The notes below the pieces were generated by a model that was given only the letters and a program-made list of their open reading frames with translations, searched no databases and was not told the DNA's origin. Shown here piece by piece: positions 1 to 12,078 of a stretch of 64,000 bases of DNA (the first letter of the stretch is position 1; every line of letters starts with the position of its first letter). This stretch comes from Archivesica marissinica (Eukaryota > Mollusca > Bivalvia > Venerida > Vesicomyidae). Location of the stretch: assembly GCA_014843695.1 (NCBI GenBank), contig CM026400.1, positions 39,546,800 to 39,610,799 of the forward strand. Direction: 5' to 3'. The position numbers were made by a program, and so were the translations under genes.

Positions 1-3000
1 AAATACAGCAAGACATATCTGTGTGTATATAGAAACAACAATATACAGCAAGACATATCTGTGTGTATATAGAAACAACAGCAAGACATATCTGTGTGTA
101 TATAGAAACAACAATATACAGCAAGACATATCTGTGTGTATATAGAAACAACAATATACAGCAAGACATATCTGTGTGTATATAGAAACAACAAGACATA
201 TCTGTGTGTATATAGAAACAACAAGATACAGCAAGACATATCTGTGTGTATATAAAAACAACAAGACATATCTGTGTGTATATAGAAACAACAAGACATA
301 TCTGTGTGTATATAGAAACAACAGGATACAGCAAGACATATCTGTGTGTATATAGAAACAACAAGACACATATGTGTGTATATAGAAACAGCAAGACATA
401 TCTGTGTGTATATAGAAACAACAATATACAGCAAGACATATCTGTGTGTATATAGAAACAACAAGATACAGCAAGACATATCTGTGTGTATATAGAAACA
501 ACAGCAAGACATATCTGTGTGTATATAGAAACAACAGCAAGACATATCTGTGTGTATATAGAAACAACAGGATACAGCAAGACATATCTGTGTGTATATA
601 GAAACAATAAGACATATCTGTGTGTATATAGAAACAGCAAGACATATCTGTGTGTATATAGAAACAACAAGACATATCTGTGTGTATATAGAAACAACAA
701 GACATATCTGTGTGTATATAGAAACAACAAGATACAGCAAGACATATCTGTGTGTATATAGAAACAACAGCAAGACATATCTGTGTGTATATAGAAACAA
801 CAACAAGACATATCTGTGTGTATATAGAAACAACAAGATACAGCAAGACATATCTGTGTGTATATAGAAACAACAATATACAGCAAGACATATCTGTGTG
901 TATATAGAAACAACAGCAAGACATATCTGTGTGTATATAGAAACAACAGCAAGACATATCTGTGTGTATATAGAAACAACAGCAAGACATATCTGTGTGT
1001 ATATAGAAACAACAGCAAGACATATCTGTGTGTATATAGAAACAACAATATACAGCAAGACATATCTGTGTGTATATAGAAACAACAGCAAGACATATCT
1101 GTGTGTATATAGAAACAACAGCAAGACATATCTGTGTGTATATAGAAACAACAGCAAGACATATCTGTGTGTATATAGAAACAACAGCAAGACATATCTG
1201 TGTGTATATAGAAACAACAAGATACAGCAAGACATATCTGTGTGTATATAGAAACAACAAGACATATCTGTGTGTATATAGAAACAACAAGATACAGCAA
1301 GACATGTCTGTGTGTATATAGAAACAACAAGATACAGCAAGACATATCTGTGTGTATATAGAAACAACAAGATACAGCAAGACATATCTGTGTGTATATA
1401 GAAACAACAAGATACAGCAAGACATATATGTGTGTATATAGAAACAACAAGACATATCTGTGTGTATATAGAAACAACAAGACATATCTGTGTGTATATA
1501 GAAACAACAAGATACAGCCAGACATATCTGTGTGTATATAGAAACAACAGCAAGACATATCTGTGTGTATATAGAAACAACAAGATACAGCAAGACATAT
1601 CTGTGTGTATATAGAAACAACAGCAAGACATATCTGTGTGTATATAGAAACAACAATATACAGCAAGACATATCTGTGTGTATATAGAAACAACAAGATA
1701 CAGCAAGACATATCTGTGTGTATATAGAAACAACAAGATACAGCAAGACATATCTGTGTGTATATAGAAACAACAATATACAGCAAGACATATCTGTGTG
1801 TATATAGAAACAACAAGATACAGCAAGACATATCTGTGTGTATATAGAAACAACAAGATACAGCAAGACATATCTGTGTGTATATAGAAACAACAATATA
1901 CAGCAAGACATATCTGTGTGTATATAGAAACAACAATATACAGCAAGACATATCTGTGTGTATATAGAAACAACAGCAAGACATATCTGTGTGTATATAG
2001 AAACAACAATATACAGCAAGACATATCTGTGTGTATATAGAAACAACAATATACAGCAAGACATATCTGTGTGTATATAGAAACAACAAGACATATCTGT
2101 GTGTATATAGAAACAACAAGATACAGCAAGACATATCTGTGTGTATATAAAAACAACAAGACATATATGTTTGTGTGTATATAGAAACAACAAGACATAT
2201 CTGTGTGTGTATATAGAAACAACAAGACATATCTGTGTGTATATAGAAACAACAAGATACAGCAAGACATATCTGTGTGTATATAGAAACAACAAGATAC
2301 AGCAAGACATATATGTGTGTATATAGAAACAACAAGACATATCTGTGTGTATATAGAAACAACAAGACATATCTGTGTGTATATAGAAACAACAAGATAC
2401 AGCCAGACATATCTGTGTGTATATAGAAACAACAGCAAGACATATCTGTGTGTATATAGAAACAACAAGATACAGCAAGACATATCTGTGTGTATATAGA
2501 AACAACAGCAAGACATATCTGTGTGTATATAGAAACAACAGCAAGACATATCTGTGTGTATATAGAAACAACAAGATACAGCAAGACATATCTGTGTGTA
2601 TATAGAAACAACAAGATACAGCAAGACATATCTGTGTGTATATAGAAACAACAATATACAGCAAGACATATCTGTGTGTATATAGAAACAACAAGATACA
2701 GCAAGACATATCTGTGTGTATATAGAAACAACAAGATACAGCAAGACATATCTGTGTGTATATAGAAACAACAATATACAGCAAGACATATCTGTGTGTA
2801 TATAGAAACAACAAGATACAGCAAGACATATCTGTGTGTATATAGAAACAACAAGATACAGCAAGACATATCTGTGTGTATATAGAAACAACAATATACA
2901 GCAAGACATATCTGTGTATATAGAAACAACAAAACACAGACATATCTGTGTGTATATAGAACAACAGCAAGACATATCTGTGTGTATATAGAAACAACAA

Positions 3001-3906
3001 TATACAGCAAGACATATCTGTGTGTATATAGAAACAACAATATACAGCAAGACATATCTGTGTGTATATAGAAACAACAAGACATATCTGTGTGTATATA
3101 GAAACAACAAGATACAGCAAGACATATCTGTGTGTATATAAAAACAACAAGACATATCTGTGTGTGTGTATATAGAAACAACAAGACATATCTGTGTGTG
3201 TATATAGAAACAACAAGACATATCTGTGTGTATATAGAAACAACAATATACAGCAAGACATATCTGTGTGTATATAGAAACAACAAGACATATCTGTGTG
3301 TATATAGAAACAACAAGACATATCTGTGTGTATATAGAAACAACAAGACATATCTGTGTGTATATAGAAACAACAAGATACAGCAAGACATATCTGTGTG
3401 TATATAAAAACAACAAGACATATCTGTGTGTGTATATAGAAACAACAAGACATATCTGTGTGTGTATATAGAAACAACAAGACATATCTGTGTGTGTATA
3501 TAGAAACAACAAGATACAGCAAGACATATCTGTGTGTATATAGAAACAACAGCAAGACATATCTGTGTGTATATAGAAACAACAGCAAGACATATCTGTG
3601 TGTATATAGAAACAACAAGATACAGCCAGACATATCTGTGTGTATATAGAAACAACAATATACAGCAAGACATATCTGTGTGTATATAGAAACAACAAGA
3701 CATATCTGTGTGTATATAGAAACAACAAGATACAGCAAGACATATCTGTGTGTATATAAAAACAACAAGACATATATGTGTGTGTGTATATAGAAACAAC
3801 AAGACATATCTGTGTGTGTATATAGAAACAACAAGACATATCTGTGTGTATATAGAAACAACAAGATACAGCAAGACATATCTGTGTGTATATAGAAACA
3901 ACAAGA
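1..3906. repeat. Satellite array, 30-bp core unit with variable linkers
   Basis: The core unit reads gacatatctgtgtgtatata then gaaacaacaa (30 bp). It is repeated head to tail roughly 110 times. Units are joined directly or through short linkers such as agcaa or gatacagcaa, giving spacings of about 30, 33 and 40 bp. Some units carry an extra gt pair (near 2170, 3165, 3440, 3780). Longer blocks recur, for example 1432-1614 is repeated at 2317-2499. The array is cut by the window start and by the N gap, so its true length is unknown. All short reading frames in it are by-products. Confidence 0.97.
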
Positions 3907-4906
3907 NNNNNNNNNNNNNNNNNNNNNNNNNNNNNNNNNNNNNNNNNNNNNNNNNNNNNNNNNNNNNNNNNNNNNNNNNNNNNNNNNNNNNNNNNNNNNN
4001 NNNNNNNNNNNNNNNNNNNNNNNNNNNNNNNNNNNNNNNNNNNNNNNNNNNNNNNNNNNNNNNNNNNNNNNNNNNNNNNNNNNNNNNNNNNNNNNNNNNN
4101 NNNNNNNNNNNNNNNNNNNNNNNNNNNNNNNNNNNNNNNNNNNNNNNNNNNNNNNNNNNNNNNNNNNNNNNNNNNNNNNNNNNNNNNNNNNNNNNNNNNN
4201 NNNNNNNNNNNNNNNNNNNNNNNNNNNNNNNNNNNNNNNNNNNNNNNNNNNNNNNNNNNNNNNNNNNNNNNNNNNNNNNNNNNNNNNNNNNNNNNNNNNN
4301 NNNNNNNNNNNNNNNNNNNNNNNNNNNNNNNNNNNNNNNNNNNNNNNNNNNNNNNNNNNNNNNNNNNNNNNNNNNNNNNNNNNNNNNNNNNNNNNNNNNN
4401 NNNNNNNNNNNNNNNNNNNNNNNNNNNNNNNNNNNNNNNNNNNNNNNNNNNNNNNNNNNNNNNNNNNNNNNNNNNNNNNNNNNNNNNNNNNNNNNNNNNN
4501 NNNNNNNNNNNNNNNNNNNNNNNNNNNNNNNNNNNNNNNNNNNNNNNNNNNNNNNNNNNNNNNNNNNNNNNNNNNNNNNNNNNNNNNNNNNNNNNNNNNN
4601 NNNNNNNNNNNNNNNNNNNNNNNNNNNNNNNNNNNNNNNNNNNNNNNNNNNNNNNNNNNNNNNNNNNNNNNNNNNNNNNNNNNNNNNNNNNNNNNNNNNN
4701 NNNNNNNNNNNNNNNNNNNNNNNNNNNNNNNNNNNNNNNNNNNNNNNNNNNNNNNNNNNNNNNNNNNNNNNNNNNNNNNNNNNNNNNNNNNNNNNNNNNN
4801 NNNNNNNNNNNNNNNNNNNNNNNNNNNNNNNNNNNNNNNNNNNNNNNNNNNNNNNNNNNNNNNNNNNNNNNNNNNNNNNNNNNNNNNNNNNNNNNNNNNN
4901 NNNNNN
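3907..4906. other. Assembly gap (1,000 N)
   Basis: A run of exactly 1,000 N. It lies at the end of the 30-bp satellite, so the assembly probably broke in that array. The round size suggests a placeholder rather than a measured length. Confidence 0.99.
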
Positions 4907-7164
4907 CTTTGGCAAAACAGCTTTGGTAACAATGTCTATCAGCTGGTCACATACATAACATTCTCCTGTTGCTTGACCATTGGGAGTGTGAGCTCATGGT
5001 GATTGTTAGCTTTGGTCTCGGGTAGATATGTCATGTTCTTTTATTCCTCTGCAAGACATACACGCTCTGGAGTAACCAGGAAGAATTTGTTGTGGATGTA
5101 TGGATTTAGTGTGATACCATTAAGGCATCCTGCTACTTCTTTTCATCTGATTTACTGGTACCAGGGCAAACTGATCTGGTCCAATAGCACCGAAAGGTAC
5201 CTACTTTTTGCTAACCATTCAATTGTCTTTCATGAACTCTTCCCAAATATCGGTATTTGTTTTAGGTAATGCTTTTGTATTTTACAAACGCTTCTGTGTT
5301 GTCTAGAAGAAGACACTTCACATCACCAGTCCGTAGAGCTCTGATGTACATGAACAATACTATCGATATTTACTGAAGAATGTTTCTAGCTAGTGAATGT
5401 CAGTGATATACATTTGTAACCATATCTGGATGGGTTTTCTGTCGTCAACATATCTATTTTTGCAAAGTGGAGATTGTCCACCTTACTATCACGGTACATT
5501 CACGAACAAAGCTGTGGTTTATTTAATGAAAGCTTCTGCAAGGTAGCTAAATGTACTACAGTACCCATCTTGACATGTCGTTCCTCATGAATCGGTTATA
5601 TGGTAACTGAACCATACACGCCTGCTTCAATCCAGCACAAATCTAGCCCACTGTTGTATAAGTATAAGTCAATTGTTCGGTGATAAGACATAACATATGC
5701 AGTTCACCAGGGCGATGAGATGACTTAATAATTCTTACTGAGCCGAATGTTGTTTGGCTGGCTTGCGTGAGCCCAGGTCAAGAGTTATCACTGTTTTGCC
5801 TTCTTGTGCTTGCTTTTAGATAGTCAGCAGCGTCTGCAATTGATGCGCAGGAGCAGCCATTAGTGTAGGTGTACTAGCACTTGTGAAAGGCATTGACCTA
5901 CCAAAATTAGAAGTGCAAACTGTCCACTCTGAACGGTGGTATGCATATGTTATTTCCTTATCTGTGCTGAATTGGGTAGTTTAACTTCACGAGCAACCAA
6001 GCCATTTCATCTATGTGTGCCATGTCTGCGTGTGGTTCTTTATTGAGACCAAATGTTGGGTAAGCTAGTCTTGCTTGTTTGGAATTCTTTGGCATTATAC
6101 ATGGAATGAGCTCACTGATATTTGAAGGTAGTTCCTTGATGATCGCCATTTTCAATCTAACTTGTATGTTATATCCGCTGAATAATGACTCAGTAAAGTT
6201 GCCATTACTGTGCCATTGAATGTATGTATTACCTTATCAGTCATGGCTGGAATATATATCGGTCATAAACAACGTTTGCAGGGATATAGACTCGATCATT
6301 TATGTGTATTGTTCTGGAATTGTATTAGCTATTTCAGTTTCTAGTTTTAGGAGTCGCCCTTATGCAACACCAAATCCATACAGAGGATTGATGAACTGTT
6401 TGCTCTTATTGCCTATCCTACAGCTTCACCAATACCTAATTGCAGTGACATTTCATTGCCATCTACATTATTATGTACATCAGATGTGTGTCTTGTCTGA
6501 AGATCTGAGAGATAATAATGCATAGTACTCTGGGCAAGCTCTTTACATGTTTATCTACTGGTGATCTGTTGGCCTCAGTCATGTTAGACGAGAGAGTGGA
6601 CGTTGTTCCTGGCAAAATTCACAGGAATAATGCATACAACTCTGTCGGTACATGTGAATCAATTATGTCAGATTGTTGGACGCTGAAATTCTATATTTCC
6701 GCCTTTGTGATCACTTGTCAGAGAATGTTGGATGCTTCGAATAGTGTCATCATGTCCGCTTAAGTGTTCTTATTTTGCGATTCTGCTGTGGTCTGTACCG
6801 AAATAGTTTACACTTACAAGGTCAGATGCATTCCTTTGCAATAATATCTTTTACTTTTATACGCAAACACATAGGATTCTCTACACAGTTAGAGGACACC
6901 TTATGAAATGATGTGCAGTTTAGCAAAACATGAACATCAAAGCTATATTTAGTGGTACCAGATTGACGTTAAGCATGGTAGCCAGTATGAAAACCATTGT
7001 TGTTTTAAGTCACAATAATGCTATTGTCCAATGTAACAGACTGAATTAACTGCATGCGGTATTCACAACAGTAGTTATGGTAAACAATATTCACACATGA
7101 CAGTCAATTGTAAGCATAATGCGAAACTGTTCATTTAGTGCATATATTAATACATTTTGGATAT
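4907..7164. other. Non-satellite DNA with degenerate minus-strand coding traces
   Basis: No intact gene is seen. Two minus-strand stretches look protein-like. One near 4930-5000 reads ANNHHELTLPMVKQQENV before stops. The other, a 65-codon frame at 5958-6155, contains KMAIIKELPSNI. Between them every frame is closed by stops. They could be relics of a retroelement polyprotein, but I cannot assign a family. The plus-strand frames at 5003-5269, 6220-6525 and 6518-6763 show no recognisable motif. Confidence 0.3.
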
Positions 7165-7212
7165 GCTTATTTATTGCCCCCACCCTTGATATAATTGGGG
7201 CGACGCCTCCAG
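7165..7212 (-). other. LINE 3' tail with hairpin resembling the SINE-B tail
   Basis: On the minus strand the tail contains ggaggcgtcgc, a GCCCC/GGGGC stem (7176-7180 with 7197-7201) and aataaataag. SINE-B copies in this window end with the same ggaggcgtcgc block, a stem at the same place (CGTCGCT/AGCGACG) and aataaacg. The shared layout suggests that SINE-B uses this kind of LINE for mobility. Confidence 0.6.
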
Positions 7213-8560
7213 AAATACATGTAATATTAGTAATTTTATGTAAGCATAGGACCTAGAATTGACCCCTGTAGAACTACGGTTCTTATGTTTGCCCATGTAG
7301 ATTTGATACCAGGAAGAACACCTCTTTATCTTTCATTCGACAGAAAATCGGAAAATCATTGAATATAAGGAACGCATATACCAGCATGTAATAAGTTTGC
7401 AAATATACATGCCAGACTTTATCAAAGGCCTTACTTATATCGCAGAAGAATATCACATCAAGACCATTATCTAGAGATATACAGAGTGTATCGTATGTGT
7501 ACGTCAGCTGGTTTACAGTTGATTCACCCGGTATGAACCCTGATTGAGCAGCAGATTGAGGTTGAGATAGCTCTTGAGGAGCTTCATAGAGGATTTATTT
7601 GTGCATATTCCATTTGACCATGCCGCTTTGTCGACTTGTAAAGACTTTAAAACACCAGTACTTCATGTACCATGATATTTATTTCATTCAATCGAATGAT
7701 GGAATGCGTGGGCCGAGATATGGTACATGTCTGATGTCATCATTGATATTTGTCTGTTTCTGAAAGTAGCTGTTAAGAAGTTTTGCATTGTAATAGACGG
7801 TAGGTGTCTGTGTGTTGTAATGGAGGAATTGCGTTGTTAGATTGTTTAGATCCATTCTGTAGCTTGTCGGAGAGTTTCTTTGCAAGTCTGACTTTATGCT
7901 ACTGATGACTAAGACATGATTTTCCTATATGACCGTTTTCGCTTGCGTATTTGTCTATTGATGTCAGTAGTTATCCATGGTGGTTCCAATGGTTTTACTT
8001 TTATAGTGTGACTTGGTATGTCTTGTTTCGCAATATCTGTAATATTAGAGGAGATATTACTTGCATAAGTGTCAATATCATCATCAATATACCATTCCCC
8101 TCATAGATATAGTTACTGATGTCGGAACGAAGTTGGTCTTGTTGAAGAAGTGTTCGCCAACTACAAAATGAAGAATATATTTGAAACAAGAACATGGTCA
8201 ATCAATGGATTCTGAATGATCAGTGAAATATGTTAGTTCGTCAATTAGTTGCTGAGTAATGGATTTGATTGGTAGTTTGTTTGAGAGCATTTTAGTTAAA
8301 GTATCCAGTGATGATAATATCAGTGAGATTTGTTCCAACTGCTAGTCCTATAAAATCTTCAACAAGTCGTTTATGGATCGAGACAGAATTTGTTGGATAT
8401 TTCTGACGTACATGTATATTGTAACACCCTAGGAGTTAGCTTACCCTCTGAGCTTTACTTTCACCATGTGCGTTTCCATGGAGTGTGGTGATGCATGTCT
8501 ACTGGCAGCGCTATAGGAATTTGACCGTTGCCCTATGAAATAAACAGAACAACAGATCGC
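7165..8560 (-). pseudogene. Jockey/CR1-like non-LTR retrotransposon remnant (endonuclease end, linker, partial reverse transcriptase)
   Basis: Read on the minus strand in several frames, the segment gives, in order: the end of an APE-type endonuclease (DIIITGYFN, then ELTYFTDHSESID, about 8420-8215); the linker (PWITTDINRQIRKRKRSY, about 7950); a spacer ending INDDIRHVPYL (about 7720); and reverse transcriptase pieces VLKSLQVDKAAWSNGI, SGFIPGESTVNQL, FFCDISKAFDKVWH and VVLQGSILGP (about 7640-7245). CDISKAFD holds the first catalytic aspartate. The YADD/FADD block is absent because the sequence jumps from QGSILGP to a short 3' tail at 7165-7210. Many stops and frameshifts make it a dead copy. 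The motifs match metazoan jockey/CR1-type elements; the exact clade is inferred. Confidence 0.85.
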
Positions 8561-9489
8561 CTTCGAATATCACACCAGTTGTTGTCTACAACCTGGTTTA
8601 CATGAGGTCCAGTTTCGGGTATTCTCGCTGGTTCTGATATGATAATCCACAAGTATTGTTCTCTTTAGGAACATCCCTAGTGTAGTTAATCCTATCCGTG
8701 TTACTGAATATTCCTGTTAAGTGATTTATGTATGTAAATGGCTGTAATTTACTGTTTAGACCCAACTGTATATTGTTTAGCATGTAGGCCGCCATCTTGA
8801 ATGCACATCGTGTATTAGACGCAACGCGGCGGTGTTCCATACAGTGCCTTTGTAAACAGAGAGTAACGCTTATATGTGGTATTTGTAGAGGACGAACGTG
8901 TTTAAACGTAAGTTTCGGTGCTTTTTATAAGTGTATTTATGTTATTGGTATGTATGCGGTGCTTAGTTGCTGCAACAGTCTTATTTTAGTTTTAAGTTGT
9001 GAGTACATGTTGTACTACAAATGTGTGTGTGACGTAATGCGACATGTGGGCAGCGTCATGCGACATGTGGGGCACGCGCGTGCACTGCGACGTGTGGATT
9101 CCACAGTATGCGCCCACAGGTTGCACGTCCCATACGTTGCATTGTGTGTTAGTATAAATACCGAGCAGAATGTCATTCTTGGCCTCCAACACTCTGGTAT
9201 AGCCGGAAATCTTTGCCTGTTTGTATGAAATAGCAGACGACATTTTAAGCATTGGTGCGTTTTAAGTGTCATTTCATGATATAATTTGGGTCTTCTTGGC
9301 CAGTTTGTAATATTAATAATTGTCGTTAACAGTCACGCATATGCATATCAGTTGCTGTATAGCAAAGCACGAAAGAGGTACATCATATCGTCGTTGTCAT
9401 CACTTAGTCAAATGTCGGCTGTGATCAGCCTACGTCCGTCCTCCCGTCTGCCCACTAGATTGACCCCGGTTAGCGCGTAACAATATTAT
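8561..9489. other. DNA separating two parts of the LINE remnant
   Basis: This stretch lies where the middle of the endonuclease domain should be; I estimate about 200 bp of coding sequence is expected there. It holds overlapping open frames on both strands (8797-9228 plus, 8598-8840 minus, 8992-9272 minus) without recognisable motifs. It also has a local duplication around the word gcgacatgtgg near 9048-9075. Part may be decayed endonuclease and the rest an insertion. No termini or target-site duplication could be recognised. Confidence 0.4.
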
Positions 9490-9665
9490 GTCACTACCAT
9501 GACCAACACGATTCCTTCGCCCAGGTTTGTGGAAACATGATTTCCTCTGTGGAGATCGAGTTGTTCAGATATGTCTCAGAAAAGGCAAGCACATCAAATT
9601 AGCTAAGTTCTGCATAAAGCAAATCTAGTTTTTGTTGCAGACTTCGAATATGTAAATGGCTATAT
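9490..9665 (-). pseudogene. LINE endonuclease N-terminal fragment (5' part of the 7165-8560 element)
   Basis: Minus-strand translation gives HIRSLQQKLDLLYAELS, then FDVLAFSETYL and, after a frameshift, RRNRVGHGS. This is the start of an APE-type endonuclease of non-LTR retrotransposons: the LNxRSL start, the DVLAxSETxL block with the metal-binding glutamate, and the RRDRxGHGG block. It has the same orientation as the remnant at 7165-8560 and lies where that element's 5' end is expected, so I read both as one copy. Upstream (9666-10168, minus) no ORF1 domain is recognisable. Confidence 0.75.
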
Positions 9666-10633
9666 GGTTCGAAATATCTAGTACATCTGACATCATGCTG
9701 GCAATTGACGAAGCTACAGGTGAACATCGGCAGCGATAATTAACAGTATATAAAGCCAACTTAAAGCAATAACCAGACCAAGAGTCAACACAGAATAGCA
9801 GGTGCAAAGCACATTGGCAGTAACACGTACTGCTGGTATGAACTTTCTTATGAAGGCATGGCGGTTATGGTACATTTCATTTGTGGTGCTTAGTCCTGCT
9901 ACCGAGTGACGACGTACCACGACATTCTGAAAAGCAACCATCAGCAGTATGTGACAGTAAAACAATGTCGTACATGGACAATAATATCTGAAACGCGAGA
10001 TATGTAGAGAGATGCATACAATAGTATAATGAAAAGGAAAGAGAGGCCTGTGGCTAAGCAGGTTGAATGTGGTATGGAGGGATTGGTTGGAGGAATTTTG
10101 GATTTATAAAACGTGGATTTGGAGAACGTCAATGGAACAGATTTCAGAAATGGCTTAGTGTGATACAATTATTATTTGCAATTGCTGATGAACGATGCTA
10201 ATGTTTACTGTAGAGCTAATACCGACATACAATTGCAATATACATTATTTTTGTCTGATTATCTTATAATAATTATATATTGGGTGTTATTAATTGACTC
10301 CGTTATTTTGACTTTACTTAGATGGTCAAGTAAATTAACATTTGACTCGCCAAATTCATTATACTATTATTTAAAGCATGCTACAAAACAATGCAATTCT
10401 GAAACACATGCATATATATAACAGTGTGAATAAGACTTGTCCAAATATGTCTAAATACAGATACTATCTCACTTGTTCGCATATTATCTACATTCGTGTG
10501 CTGGCAGCGAAGCCAGTATATAATTATTCTGTTTAGTAGGCAGCACTCGGCCATGGGCTATTTTGTTTGATCTTGTGTGCATGAATTAATAGAGGCAGCA
10601 ACATTACATTGAGCAAAATGAACAAGATTTACG
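9666..10633. other. No recognisable feature
   Basis: Open frames at 9714-9965 and 9941-10168 (minus) and 10176-10421 (plus) are short and carry no known motif. The first part may be the decayed 5' region of the LINE that continues to lower coordinates. The rest is AT-rich and unassigned. Confidence 0.5.
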
Positions 10634-10879
10634 TTTATACATTATTTATTTTACAATGATTGCGAAGAAAGTTTTAACAACTTATATTATTCACTTTCGT
10701 TGGTTCGGGTGAAAGCGTAAATGTGGTCATTCGTGTGCGAGGAAACCAGAGTACCCAGAGAAAACGCACCTGTCCTATTTGTCGACCACCGCACCATCTC
10801 ACATGCTTCCCAGTCCGAGGATCGAACCCGGGTTGAATTGGTGAAAGGCGACCGCGCTAACCACTGCGCTAATCGGACA
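10634..10879 (-). mobile_element. SINE-A copy 1 (tRNA-derived SINE)
   Basis: On the minus strand the head reads tgtccgattagcgcagtgg followed by ttagcgcgg, an A-box. A B-box, gggttcgatcctcgg, lies about 45 bp on. The body has a conserved block around tactctggtttcctcgcacacg and ends with ataagttgttaaaac and a short A/T-rich 3' end. This is the classical RNA polymerase III SINE layout. Two other copies are at 33463-33712 and 62513-62762. Confidence 0.85.
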
Positions 10880-11202
10880 GCGAAGATAAAAATGAACAAG
10901 ATTGAACCTATATCCAAATGTAATAGGGGTTTGAACTCACATGAAGCTTTTCTAGAATGCTATGTGGAGTTATGTATCCCACAAATATACCACAAAGTAT
11001 TTCGATTCCCTAAATGTTTACAAAGCTGTGATGGAACATATTTTGCATGTTAAACATATTTACAGCAGTTTAGTAGTGAAATGTACGACCATGCTAATTA
11101 AATGTGATCATTTGACATGCCAATACTTGCGCCTGTCTATATAATTACAATAAATAACACAGGTGATTAAAAACATGTACATGTACGCATCATATCATCA
11201 CC
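10880..11202. other. No recognisable feature
   Basis: AT-rich unique DNA between SINE-A copy 1 and the 14-bp array. Two short plus-strand frames cross it without known motifs. Confidence 0.5.
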
Positions 11203-11632
11203 CTATAATTCATAGTGTATAATTCATAGTGCATAATTCATAGTGCATAATTCATAGTGCATAATTCATAGTGTATAATTCATAGTGCATAATTCATAGT
11301 GTATAATTCATAGTGTATAATGCATAGTGCATAATTCATAGTGTATAGTTCATAGTGCATAATTCATAGTGTATAGTTCATAGTGCATAATTCATAGTGC
11401 ATAATTCATAGTGTATAATTCATAGTGCATAATTCATAGTGTATAATTCATAGTGCTTAATTCATAGTGCATAATTCATAGTGTATAATTCATAGTGCAT
11501 AATTCATAGTGCATAATTCATAGTGCATAAATCATAGTGCATAATTCATAGTGTATAATTCATAGTGCATAATTCATAGTGTATAATTCATAGTGCATAA
11601 TTCTTAGTGCATAATTCATAGTGCATAATTAT
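11203..11632. repeat. Satellite array, 14-bp unit
   Basis: The unit is ataattcatagtg plus t or c (14 bp), repeated about 30 times with few substitutions. The t/c alternation at the last base gives a mild higher-order pattern. Confidence 0.95.
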
Positions 11633-12078
11633 TATATAGTATGTAGTTAAGACGAACAGCTTGTCAAATACAGTTCCAGATATAGCATATGTATGTATAA
11701 TAACATTTCATGACACAGCTTATAGTATCATAAATAAACAGGTTCACGATAAAATACCAAGCTGGACCACACTTCACAATGTATCTACCATAGTGAGACT
11801 CCCGGGATATTCTGATGGACTTTCCAAAAATAGGTATTGCAGTATATCTTTATATGTCAAATAACTATTACCTATAACGTGATACCACATTGTTATATAT
11901 TTACCATGCACGAGATTACAGAGTAGCTTGTTTCACTAAATACGCTTTATTAAATACGCTATTAAATACGCTTTATTAAATACGCTTTATTAAATACATT
12001 GTGGTGCTTATTTACCCAAGCTAATATATTACAAAGTTGTAAATGAACTGAAAGTCTGCTGTAACATTGTTCTAAAAT
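11633..12078. other. Unassigned DNA with a short 14-bp repeat
   Basis: A plus-strand frame at 11661-11864 has no known motif. At 11938-11997 the word aaatacgctttatt is repeated about four times, once with a 2-bp deletion. Nothing else is recognised. Confidence 0.6.

Noticed and set aside
3750..4958. Open frames spanning N gaps (also 24950-26068 minus and 50479-51564)
   Set aside because: Most of their length is undetermined sequence; the two sides need not be joined.
8797..9228. 143-codon plus-strand frame
   Set aside because: Overlapped by equally long frames on the other strand in the same interval, with no motif. It lies within a decayed LINE region.
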